From Glebionis coronaria (Eukaryota; Streptophyta; Magnoliopsida; Asterales; Asteraceae): 64,000 bases of DNA. Each line of letters opens with the position of its first letter. The stretch's first letter is position 1. Below are positions 34,377-43,378 of the stretch, piece by piece. Location of the stretch: assembly GCA_025667525.1 (NCBI GenBank), contig CM046879.1, positions 366,128,639-366,192,638 on the forward strand, given 5' to 3'. A program made the position numbers and the translations under genes. The notes beneath the pieces are model-generated. The model was given only the letters and a program-made list of their open reading frames with translations. It was not told the DNA's origin and did no database searches.

Positions 34377-35582
34377 TCATGACTTCTCTACAGTAGTTGG
34401 TTCTTTTGTACCTGAAATGTTAGTATTCTGCAAAGCAACAGGTACATAATTCATTGATTTTGAAAGTACTTCAAAGTCAAAGAACCAATCAGGATCTGTT
34501 TGTACATCTTCAGGCTTGTCTTCAAGAAAATCTACATGGAGATTTTTTTTCACTTTGCTTGTCTTCTTGTTGAAGACCCTATATCCCTTGTTGTTTAATG
34601 AATAACCAATAAAGTACTCATCATCCCCTTTTTCATTGAACTTGCCTAAATTGTCAATTTTGTTTAGAATGATCACATGACATCCAAATGGTCTAAAGAA
34701 GTCAATCAAAGGGGGTCTGCCATTGAACAGCTGATAAGGTGTCTTGTTGTGTGCCTTAACCACCAAGGCCCTGTTTTGAACATAACAAGCAGTGGCTACA
34801 ACTTTAGCCCAAAAGATAACTGGAAGCTTGGAATCAGATAGCATAGTCCTTGCAGCTTCAATAAGTGTCATGTTTCTTCTTTCTACAACTCCATTTTGTT
34901 GAGGTGTTCTTGCTATACTGTATTCCCTCTTTATTCCTTTGTTTGTGCAAAAAGTGTCTAGTTTCTTGTTTCTGAACTCACCACCATTGTCTGTTCTCAT
35001 GGTCACTACCTTCATACTTTTAGAAAGTTCAATCTGATTGATAAACCCTATGAGTACATCTGCTGTGTCACTCTTTTCAAACAGAAATAATGTCCATGTG
35101 AACCTTGAAAAATCATCAGTAATCACCAGGCAGTACCATTTCTTCATTATGCTTGCCACAGAAGTAGGACCAAACAGATCCATGTGCAGTAATTCCAATG
35201 GCTTGGTAGTGGACAGGCTTGTTTTTGACTTGCAAGACACTCTATGTTGCTTCCCTTTCAGGCAAGCAGCACCAGTATGATCATTGGCAAAGGACTTGGA
35301 AGGAAGACCATTAACCAGATTATACTTGAGTAGTTTGTTAATGTTCTTGAAGTTAAGATGACCAAGTCTTCTATGCCATTTCTTGCATTCATCAACTGAT
35401 GCTTTGGCAATGAAACAGTTTTCATTGTCTTAAAGAGAGATGTCCTTGAGATCAATTGTGTACATATTCTTTTGTCTTGGAGTTCTAAGCACAATAGGAG
35501 TGTTTGGTGGTAAAACAAACTCCTTCGCCAATACAAGACATTCAGTATCTGTAAACAGGACAAAGTTCTTGTTATCAGTCAT
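34377..35582 (-). pseudogene. SIRE pre-integrase and integrase core (copia)
   Basis: The core is well kept: LELLHMDLFGPTSVASI (first Asp), ITDDFSRFTWTLFLF, RTDNGGEFRNKKLD (second Asp), GIKREYSIARTPQQNGVVER (catalytic Glu), then NRALVVKAHNKTPYQLFNGR and FRPFGCHVIILN. The upstream pre-integrase part (35563-35258) is in another frame, and its conserved His/Cys zinc residues are not all visible. The core itself is uninterrupted for 287 codons. Confidence 0.92.
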
Positions 35583-35837
35583 CTAGGACACACTAAAGAG
35601 ATTGTACTTTAGCTCTTTCACCAAGTAGACATTATCAAATGTCATCCCATTGGTGACAATAGTTCCTTTTCCTGTGATTGTTCCATGTCCATCTCCAAAA
35701 GAAACACCATCATTGTCATGCAGGGGAACAAAGTTAGACAGATAGGATTTATGTCCAGTCATTCTCCTTGAGCATCCACTATCACAATAGGCTTTATCAT
35801 TCCGAGTCTGCTTTGTCACCTGCAAAAAGAAAAACAA
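35583..35837 (-). pseudogene. SIRE aspartic protease (copia)
   Basis: Contains YCDSGCSRRMTGHKSYLSNF, the copia protease site (usually DSGASxHMT; here Cys and Arg replace Ala and His), followed by VSFGDGHGTITGKGTI and NVYLVKELKYNLFSVS, which leads into the pre-integrase. It would process Gag-Pol. Confidence 0.88.
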
Positions 35838-36045
35838 TTTAGTTTCTCTTGGGGACCCAAGCCATTACAGACTTGGATCTACCACGTGTATCAATGTAAG
35901 ATAACTTGTCAAAGACTAGAGATACACCATTGGATTGAGTACCCCTTTTGGGTACCCAAACCCAACGAGCTGAAGCTTTTACAGCTTTTCCCATCTTCCC
36001 ATGTTTCTATAGGGAAAAACTTTGCTATCAAGGGATACCCTAGAC

Positions 36046-38551
36046 TTAGCAGGGAATCCTATGCTTAGCAGAGGGAATCCATCTTTTGTTTTGGCCTATA
36101 TTGGTGTGTTGGTAGGGTCTATAGACAGATTTATATGTAGTATGAGGTGCTGGTTTGGTCATGTAAGACTTGGGACATGCATCATTCACCCTTCTTAGAG
36201 AAGGAACAACATACTTATCAGATACCTTGTTTCTCAAAGCAGGGGCAACATACTTAGTAGGGGAAAAAGATTTTGCCCCTGCATTTAAAAGAATTGCTTT
36301 TGGTTGCATATCCTTTAAAGGATTTGCAGCCACCACTTCCATTGGTGCCTGACAGTCTTGATAAGTGTCATCAAAACTGCCACATGTGAAACAAGGTTTG
36401 GTGTTTATCATAAAGTCTTCTCCTTTGATTACCTCTAATAGGCCTATACATACTAGCATATTTAACAGTAGTCTTAGAGGGCTTTGATCCTCATTTAGAT
36501 TTGCTAGAGGTTCTGGATGAACTACTCTTAGAACTTGAATCACTTCCAAATAATCCTTCTCTTGAAAAGAGAACAGGGTTATCTATTTTCCACTATTTTA
36601 AAGCAATTTGTTCCTTTTCAAAGTCCCTAATAGAACTAGTTTTCACTAGTGATTCTTCTGTTTCTAGATTGTTTAGTATGTATGTATTTAAGTCAAATTC
36701 AATATCTTCCTACTTTTTGAAACAAGAAAGACCAGTCCAAGACAATTCTTTTCTAGGGAATGGTGCATGTATATTGGTAGGTGGTGGTGGAATAGTAGCG
36801 TGCTCATTTTTGACACCAAAACCTGTTTTGTCCCTAGGAGACTGCCTAATTTCAACTGCTTTTGTTAAATCTTTAGAAGCTTTTCCAAAATTTTCAACAG
36901 TTTGTTTATCTATCTTCTTGTTAGATCTAAAAACTTCTAATTCAGCAGTTAATTCCTTAATGGAATCATTATTTTCTTTAGCATCTCTCTCTAATACGAC
37001 AATATGATCTCTATAATCATTTTCTCTTTGTATATACTCTCTTATGGTGGACTCTAACTGTTCTAAAGCACGTTTGTAGTTATCAAGATCATTATCACAA
37101 TTAATATAATCAACTTTTAACTTTCTTATTTGATCATTCAATGACTCAGTATTTTTTCTACAAGCTTTAGTACAATATGAATCATCATATACCTCATTGT
37201 TTGAACTAGAGCTTAACATGGCCATAAGAGCAAAATCTTCCTCTTTCTCTTCAACAACTAATGCTTGATTTCTTTCAACACCCTCTGTCATAGCACTCCA
37301 GTCCCATCTACCTGCTCCATCTATCCCTTGCATGGCTACCATAGCTTTAACACCAGAATCATCATCCCTGCTTTCCTTCCTATAGTTGCTTCCATTGTTT
37401 GGCCCTCTACACTCCCTAACAAAATGGTCTCTCTTACCACAGTTGTAGCACTCCACATTTTATTTGTTAAATCCAGCTACATCAGAAGGATTTATGGAAA
37501 TCTTCTTCCCATATTTCTTGTAAAATCTGTTGGCCCTCATGCTGAGTAGAGCCATGTTCCATTTGATGTCCATCTCCTCCAGTCCTTACTTACTGATTTG
37601 ATTCAGATCTTCATGTAACATAGTAGATCCTTGTGATCCTTGGGATGCTATGAAAGCACAAGCAGTGTCAAGACTAAATGTTGCAGGCCTTTCTTCATCA
37701 TAAGATGATCCAGATCTAACAACAGGGGAATGGGTAGCAGGGGAAACTTTGATTCCACTGCCTTTAGAGATTCCACTGCTGTGAGATATTAAGGCCATGT
37801 TAGCAGGGGAATCAGCAGATCCACTTGAATTAGTGGGAATGGTTCCTAATGACTTCATCTCATTGACTACTGGCTCAAAAACTTTTAAGTTATTGTATAT
37901 GTCATCAATGTTCTTGTCATCTATGTCATCCCTATTCTGCCAAATGGATTTGTAGACAAACCATTCTTTCTAAAGGATGTTGAGGAATCTGGTATTCACC
38001 TGTTCTCTTGTCACTTCAATTTCAAAGAACTCCAATTGAGCAACCAGATCTTGAAGCCTATTATAGATAGCACCAATTTCTTCATCACCAATTTCTTTGA
38101 AAGAAGCAAATTGATCAAGCATTTGATTCTTTTTCTTCTTCTTTGTAGCCTCATTCCCTCCAAATGTTTTGCCTATTGATTCCCAGAGTTCCTTAGCCTT
38201 CTTATACTTTTTGAACCTTAGCTGATGTCTATCAGGTAGAGCTAACAGCAAAGAACTCTGAGCCCTAACATCATGCCTTCTTGCTAGTATCTCCTTGTCA
38301 GCAAGAGCAACATACTTCTTCTTGCTGTCACCTTTGGAGCTTTTATCTTTTTCTTCTCCCTTATCCTTTTCTTCAACTGGTATAGTCTTTTAAAATTGAT
38401 CACCAAACTCTATGATCTCCCATAGAACATAGTGTTCCATCTTGAGGTATTGTTGAATCCTGAACTCCCATAGTTCAAAATTTTTAGGATCCAGAATGGG
38501 TAGTTTGAGAGAGTTGTTGTTGGTTGAGGATGAATGAGAATCTGAAGACAT
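36046..38551 (-). pseudogene. SIRE gag (broken)
   Basis: The start ATG is at 38551-38549, followed by a Ser/Asn stretch and LKLPILDPKNFELWEFRIQQ, the usual copia Gag opening, with a TAA after about 54 codons. The capsid part continues at 38251-37970 (LLALPDRHQLRFKKYKKAKE, LWESIGKTFGGNEAT). A linker rich in Ser-Pro-Ala follows (37858-37586). A CCHC knuckle CYNCGKRDHFVREC is at about 37450-37410, followed by a long coiled coil (ESLNDQIRKLKVDYINCDN ... EYIQRENDYRDHIVVLERD). A second knuckle-like CFTCGSFDDTYQDC near 36400 has Asp where His is expected. Two knuckles and a long coiled coil fit the large SIRE Gag. Confidence 0.88.
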
Positions 38552-38609
38552 GGTTGGTGTTGGTTATGAGAGATGTTTTGTTCTTGGTTTAATCAAAGTT
38601 TCTCAAAAA

Positions 38610-38621
38610 GCTCTGATACCA
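38610..38621 (-). promoter_or_regulatory. Primer binding site, tRNA-iMet (SIRE)
   Basis: Minus-strand TGGTATCAGAGC two bases inside the 5' LTR. Confidence 0.92.
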
Positions 38622-38623
38622 CT

Positions 38624-39141
38624 TGTTGATCCCAAACTCAGATCTTAAACCTTAGCTTGTTTAAGGGTTGTGATAGAAAGAATAAATTCAATCTAACACT
38701 AGAGAAACTTTGAAATACAAAGTAACTACACAATATGCAGAATGTAGTGTTTAGCACAAGAACAAATATTTAAACCAATCATTAAACTTTAATATATCAA
38801 AGATATATGAATACCCAATAGTGGTATTAGAGTTACAAAACCTTAAAGTATGAAATGAAATGAACAAAGAAAGATGTGTTTTACATGACAACCTAGTGAG
38901 TCCTTTTATAGCATAAGGACCAACGTACAAGATCACTACTAAAAAACTAGGAAACTATCTTGGAGTAGTAACTGAAACGCGTCATAATATCTACCAAGTT
39001 TATCTTAGTAGCAGGGTCTTTGACTTCCAGCAGGGGGACCAATCCCCCTGCCTTTGTTATTTACCAGGGGAACTTACTCTAGTAGGGGAAACTCTGACCA
39101 ACTAGCAGGGGGAACTAACACTCTTATATTTATTCCCAACA
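38624..39141 (-). repeat. 5' LTR of SIRE element (518 bp)
   Basis: Same ends as 27545-28063. TATA box (minus) at 38903-38912. AGCAGGGG words at 39009-39110. Confidence 0.95.
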
Positions 39142-39146
39142 ATAAG

Positions 39147-40699
39147 CGATCTCGAGGTGTCTAAAAATGGACGACCTAAAATTAGAGGAACTTGAGGATC
39201 CGCGGGGATGTCAACTACAGTAAAATCAACGGGATTGTAGAACTTCCCCACTTTCACGAAAACATCCTCGGCTACTCCACATGCTAAAATCATAGAATGA
39301 TCGGCCATCTCGATAGACATGTTCGATGGAGTAAGAGCCGGAAGCGATAGCGATTTCCAAATGGAAAATGGCATCAAATTAATTCTCGCACCAAGATCGG
39401 CCAAGGCGAGGCATTCTTTCATATCTTGTATATCACAAGGAATGAGAAACTTCCCGGGGTCACCAACTTTTTCCGGTATTCGATTAAGATTAACTGAAGA
39501 ACAATTAGATAGCTTTGAAAGCTTCTCCTTATCATTCATCATACCTTTAAAACTGGAAGCGAAACGAGGCATGTATAACAACGCGTCGGCTAAACTTACA
39601 TTAAAATGCACTTGTTGAAACATTTTTATAAAAATCTCAATTTGTTGTTTGTTACGTTCTTGCAATTTCTCTTTGTTTCGTCTTGATGGATACGGTAAGG
39701 GTGGTGTGGGTTGGGGCATAGGCAACGGCCTTGGAATCTCGGGTTCTACAATTGGTATTGGTTCAACCGTAGGTTTGGTATCAGCGGTACTTTGTGGGCT
39801 TGTGATATGCTCCTTTTCGACCATCACCTCGGGCTCTTTCTTGATTTCCTTCTCTGTAGAAGTACTAGGACGAGAGATTGGTTCCTTGAAAGTTTTACTA
39901 CTACGAGTAGTAATAACCTTCATTTCTCCATTCGGGTTTGCAATGGTATCACTAGGAAGACCACCCGAGGAAGAGGTTTTACACATGATTGCTTCAAACA
40001 ATTTAGCCATTCGATGTTCAAATTTTGATTGCCTTATATCCGCTTTTAACAGCTCTTGCTTAATCTCATGTTGACCTTGTTCCTTCTTTTGTTGATTTTG
40101 TTGAAGACGTCGAACGTTTCCTTCCATTTTATTAGCATGAGTTTTTAGTTCATTAGCAAGTTCGTTTTTAAGCTTGTTTTTCAACTCGGATCTTAAGCTA
40201 ATCATCTCACGTTGCATGTTATCTAACTTAGCATCATTTGCTTTTGTATAATCCAAAAATTCTCCATTAAGATTTTTAGTGTGAGCATTTTGAAAACCTT
40301 GTGTAGTGTTTTGAAAATCACGGTTTTGTTTTTGATTTTGAACTTGCCCATTCCCACTTTGGTAAATTACCCTTGTTATAGTTACGTTGATTGCCTTGAT
40401 AACCACCATTTTGATTGTTGTTTCGATAGTTGTTAACATTTTGATTTTGGGGAGCTTGATTTGGGAGGGAACCTTGGTCGTTTTTGTTGTAAGTTCTCGT
40501 TGCTACGTAAGCACCGGCAGTAATGCACTCGGAAAAATCATGAGCTCCACCACAAGATGTACAACTCTTTTCAACTGCTTTAAACGATGCGGAATTCAAA
40601 GCATCTTGTGCTTTCCAATGTGTCATAAGCGTCGAAAATCTATCGAAAAACCAATTTTCCTCATTTGCTTCATCATGTAAGGAATTCATGTTACGAGAC
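39147..40699 (-). pseudogene. Athila A gag (C-terminal part) and protease
   Basis: Reading leftwards from the Z insertion: a CX2CX3HX4C knuckle CTSCGGAHDFSEC (about 40560), an Asn/Gln-rich basic stretch, then after a frame change near 40350 a helical coiled-coil region (DNMQREMISLRSELKNKLKN). A Pro-rich linker (PIPIVEPEIPRPLPMPQPTP) follows, then the protease with LADLGARINLMPFSIWKSL (Athila form of the active site, normally DxGA), VDIPADPQVPLILGRPFLDT. It is cut at 39146 by the SIRE insertion and continues at 27544. Gag packages RNA and protease cleaves the polyprotein. Confidence 0.88.
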
Positions 40700-41001
40700 T
40701 GTTGGAAATACGTTTTTACGTATTTAGAAAGGATCGGTCACTCCAATGATATATTCGAGTATTGGGCTCGTGATCCATTAAGTATACATATAGTCCATAT
40801 AGCCCACATGTAGGGTGGCCTATATATCCCCCCTCCTAGCATGTTAGGAGGGGATGCTCATTTGTATTTTTACTTTCCTTAATCAAACCATCCCTTTTTC
40901 TCTCCTTTCTCTCTCTACATTTCTCTCTCTAGTTCTTTCTTATCCATCCATTCAATAGGTAAATCATAACTTGCTTAATCTTAAGAAACTATGGACCTAC
41001 A
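40700..41001 (+). repeat. 5' LTR of element Z (302 bp)
   Basis: Ends TGTTGGAAAT and GGACCTACA. It shares most of its first 170 bp with the Y LTRs, including the terminal hairpin AAATACGT-TTTT-ACGTATTT, AGCCCACATG and CCTCCTAGCATGTTAGGAGG. TATATAT at 40821-40827 is the likely TATA box. Confidence 0.88.
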
Positions 41002-41003
41002 AT

Positions 41004-41016
41004 TGGTATCAAGAGC
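41004..41016 (+). promoter_or_regulatory. Primer binding site, tRNA-Met type (Z)
   Basis: TGGTATCAAGAGC two bases after the LTR. It differs from the iMet site by one inserted A, as does that of Y. Confidence 0.8.
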
Positions 41017-41425
41017 TTTGGTTGATTCTTCGGATTGAAGCGTTTTTATCTATTGATTTGATGGTAAAAATATTTTCTTTCTAAATTTTTTCTAGTCTTT
41101 TTGATGTTACGTGTTTTTTATTAATTTGTTTTCATTTCAATATCAATTTGTGATCTATATCAATTTGATAAAAACACTTTTTTAGTGCATCTAGGATATC
41201 AGTTTTCGGTGTTCATCAAAAAATCTCAAAGTATCAATTTTTTATCAGTTTTCTATCAAAATTATCAGTTTGTTTCTTTTTTATAATTTTTTTTTATCAA
41301 TTTTGTCTTATTTGAGTTTAAGTTTCAGTCATCTTGATCCAGCATATCAATCCAAACAAGTTTTCTTTTTTTTTTTCCTAATCTGTCAAACAGTCACGTT
41401 TTCTTCAGATCTGGTAATGTTTTTG

Positions 41426-41845
41426 CGATTTCGGATAAGACTTAAAATTTGTTTTCCGGATAAGCATTCTAGTCTACATTCGGGATAACCTTCGTGAACT
41501 GCAAGTTATTCCGGATAACAAGAAGGAATTCCGGATAAGAGACTGAGCCGTATTCAGGATAAGCAAAAGTTGTGATTCCGGATAAGAGGACTGAGCATAT
41601 TCCGGATAACCGAAATTGTTATTCCGGATAAGAGGACTAAGCATATTTCGGATAAGCGAAATTATCATTCCAGATAAGAAGGCTGAGACATATTTCGGAT
41701 AAGCAGGACTTATCATTCCGGATAAGATATTGGACCGTATTTCGGATAAGTTACAATTGTATTCCGGATAAGTATTCCGGATAAGACATAAGTTTTATTC
41801 TGGATAGTATCACAAACTTCTTTATTCCGGATAAGGAATCACGAC
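41426..41845 (+). repeat. TTCCGGATAAG array in Z leader
   Basis: About 18 copies of ATTCCGGATAAG or close variants (TTTCGGATAAG, ATTCAGGATAAG) spaced 12-35 bp, mostly followed by AGGACTRAGC or a related filler. Y carries the equivalent array in the same place. Confidence 0.9.
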
Positions 41846-43046
41846 TCAATTCAAATATAACAGAAAAGACTAACACAGACTCACTCTCACTGGACACCAA
41901 ACACTCTCGTTCAAGAAACTTTCAAACCTGCTCAAACACTCTCGACAAACAACTTGACTCCCACAAACAACTTGACTCCCGTTCAAGACACACCTCTCAA
42001 ATCCAACAAAACCCACACGAGGCCTAACCACTCACACCATAGCCTCAACTGACTCAAACACATACGACACACAATCACAAATTTTAAACTCAAAATAAAA
42101 AAAAAACCTCAACCCAACACCCACCCTCGACTCCTACAAAAACTCACACACAACCTCAAACAAACACTCTAAAACTCTCGACTCCAAAAACACCACTCGA
42201 CACACAGCCCTATTCCATTCGTCACTTTCACTTTACACACAGACACAACCAACTGTCCAAAACAAACGAATCTCTATTTTAACAAAAACACCCTCGACTC
42301 CAAAACCCACACCCTCGACGTGACTCTCAACTCACTTCTCTCTCGACCACAACGTCAAGCATCGACACTCCTAGACATCACGACCTCGACTCACATTCAA
42401 CAAAGAATCCACTACTCACATCCAAACAGCCTCGACCATACTCGACTCACTAACACAGATTTTTTTTGGTATTCGACTCATCAATCCATACAAACAGAAA
42501 GACCTCAGTTTAAAAGAAAAAACTATCATTGATCACTGACTCGAAATCAAAAATAAAAACAATAAAAACACCTACCCGAGACCTTAATTTCAAGATCTTG
42601 AAGCCATAAATTTCTTGTGTTCTTCATTCGTGGGTGATGGGGTTTGATTTCTTGTTTTGAGAATAGAGACTGATAGAGATTCGTGTTTGCTGTACGAGAC
42701 TGATAGAGATTCGTGTTTGTGATTAGTCATGGGAAAGATGAGTTAAGAGGTGGGTTGGATATTTGTCTTTTTAGTTTGCTGTGAAGAAGAGAGAAAAGAT
42801 AAGAAAGAGGTAGTGTGTGAAAGAGTAGAAAAATAGATAAACAAGTTATTGGTATCTGGTTGGGTTGATAGGCGGAGGAAACTAGAAAGGTTTGGTGATT
42901 GTGAGTTTTTATAAACAAAATAAAGAGCGAATATTATGCCACGTTTTAGGGTATTTGGCAAACACGTGGAGTACTGAATCAATTTCACAAATAAAATATT
43001 TAAGATTTTTTTTAAAAACGCATTGTTGATTCTTTTTGAAAAGTCA
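41846..43046 (+). other. Z leader, C/A-rich then mixed, noncoding
   Basis: 41870-42540 is strikingly C/A-rich and G-poor, with many CTCGAC and CACAACC words and no long frame. After 42540 composition becomes ordinary. The leader is then interrupted by Y at 43052 (target CAAAT, 43047-43051). Confidence 0.75.
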
Positions 43047-43051
43047 CAAAT

Positions 43052-43361
43052 TGAAGGTCTACTAATTCTTAGGATTTGGTAAATGATGGATGATCTATTG
43101 ATAAGATGGTGGAAATGGGGAAGATGAAGATGGGATGTAGAGAGAAAGGAGAGAAAAGAAAAGTAGAGAGAGAAAGTATTATTTGATTAAATGAAAAGTT
43201 GTTAAATGAATGAACCACCCCTCCTAACATGCTAGGAGGGGTATATATAGCCCACCCTACATGTGGGCTATATGGACTATATTTGGATCACGAGCCTAAT
43301 ACATTAATATATCGTTGGAGCGACCGATCCTTCATAAATACGTAAAAACGTATTTCCAACA
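43052..43361 (-). repeat. 3' LTR of element Y (310 bp)
   Basis: TG...CA on the minus strand. TATA box CTATATATAC at 43241-43250. A 27-bp inverted repeat TATAGCCCAC...GTGGGCTATA lies at 43246-43272. Confidence 0.95.
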
Positions 43362-43378
43362 ATCTCCCCCTAAGGGAG
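43362..43378 (-). promoter_or_regulatory. Polypurine tract of element Y
   Basis: Minus-strand CCCTTAGGGGGAGAT abuts the LTR. A second copy of the block ATCTCCCCCTAAGGGAGGTC lies at about 43477-43497, as a short direct repeat. Confidence 0.85.

Larger units (their letters stand above)
27545..39141 (-). mobile_element. SIRE-type Ty1/copia element with extra 3' ORF
   Basis: LTRs of 519 and 518 bp, minus-strand start TGTTGGGAATAAAT and end GGGATCAACA, flanked by ATAAG (27540-27544 and 39142-39146). Minus-strand order is gag (two knuckles), protease, integrase, RT, RNase H, then a long spacer and a 3' ORF of about 2.9 kb. Integrase before RT proves Ty1/copia. The 11.6-kb length and 3' ORF fit the SIRE/Maximus lineage. 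All frames are broken. The LTRs differ at about 24 positions by eye (around 5%). Confidence 0.95.
1..40699 (-). mobile_element. Athila-type Ty3/gypsy element A, oldest layer of the nest, interrupted
   Basis: Reading the minus strand from right to left gives gag and protease (40699-39147), a gag-pol linker piece (27544-27361, then 16238-16223), a further linker (5380-4898), RT, RNase H and integrase (about 4900-2340), a long 3' noncoding tract and a polypurine tract followed by the start of the 3' LTR (89-1). The pieces are separated by three complete elements, each flanked by its own 5-bp target duplication. Removing them makes the flanking pieces contiguous in order and orientation. Protein order protease-RT-RNase H-integrase and the FMDD form of the RT active site fit the Athila lineage of Ty3/gypsy. 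The 5' end lies beyond the Z insertion, outside the window. Many stops and frameshifts show that it is dead. Confidence 0.9.

Noticed and set aside
39649..40074. Plus-strand Gly/Val-rich frame over the A gag
   Set aside because: Antisense shadow of the Pro-rich gag-protease linker.
41426..41845. CRISPR-like pattern of short repeats with variable spacers
   Set aside because: Units are degenerate, spacers partly repeated, and the context is a plant retrotransposon leader.
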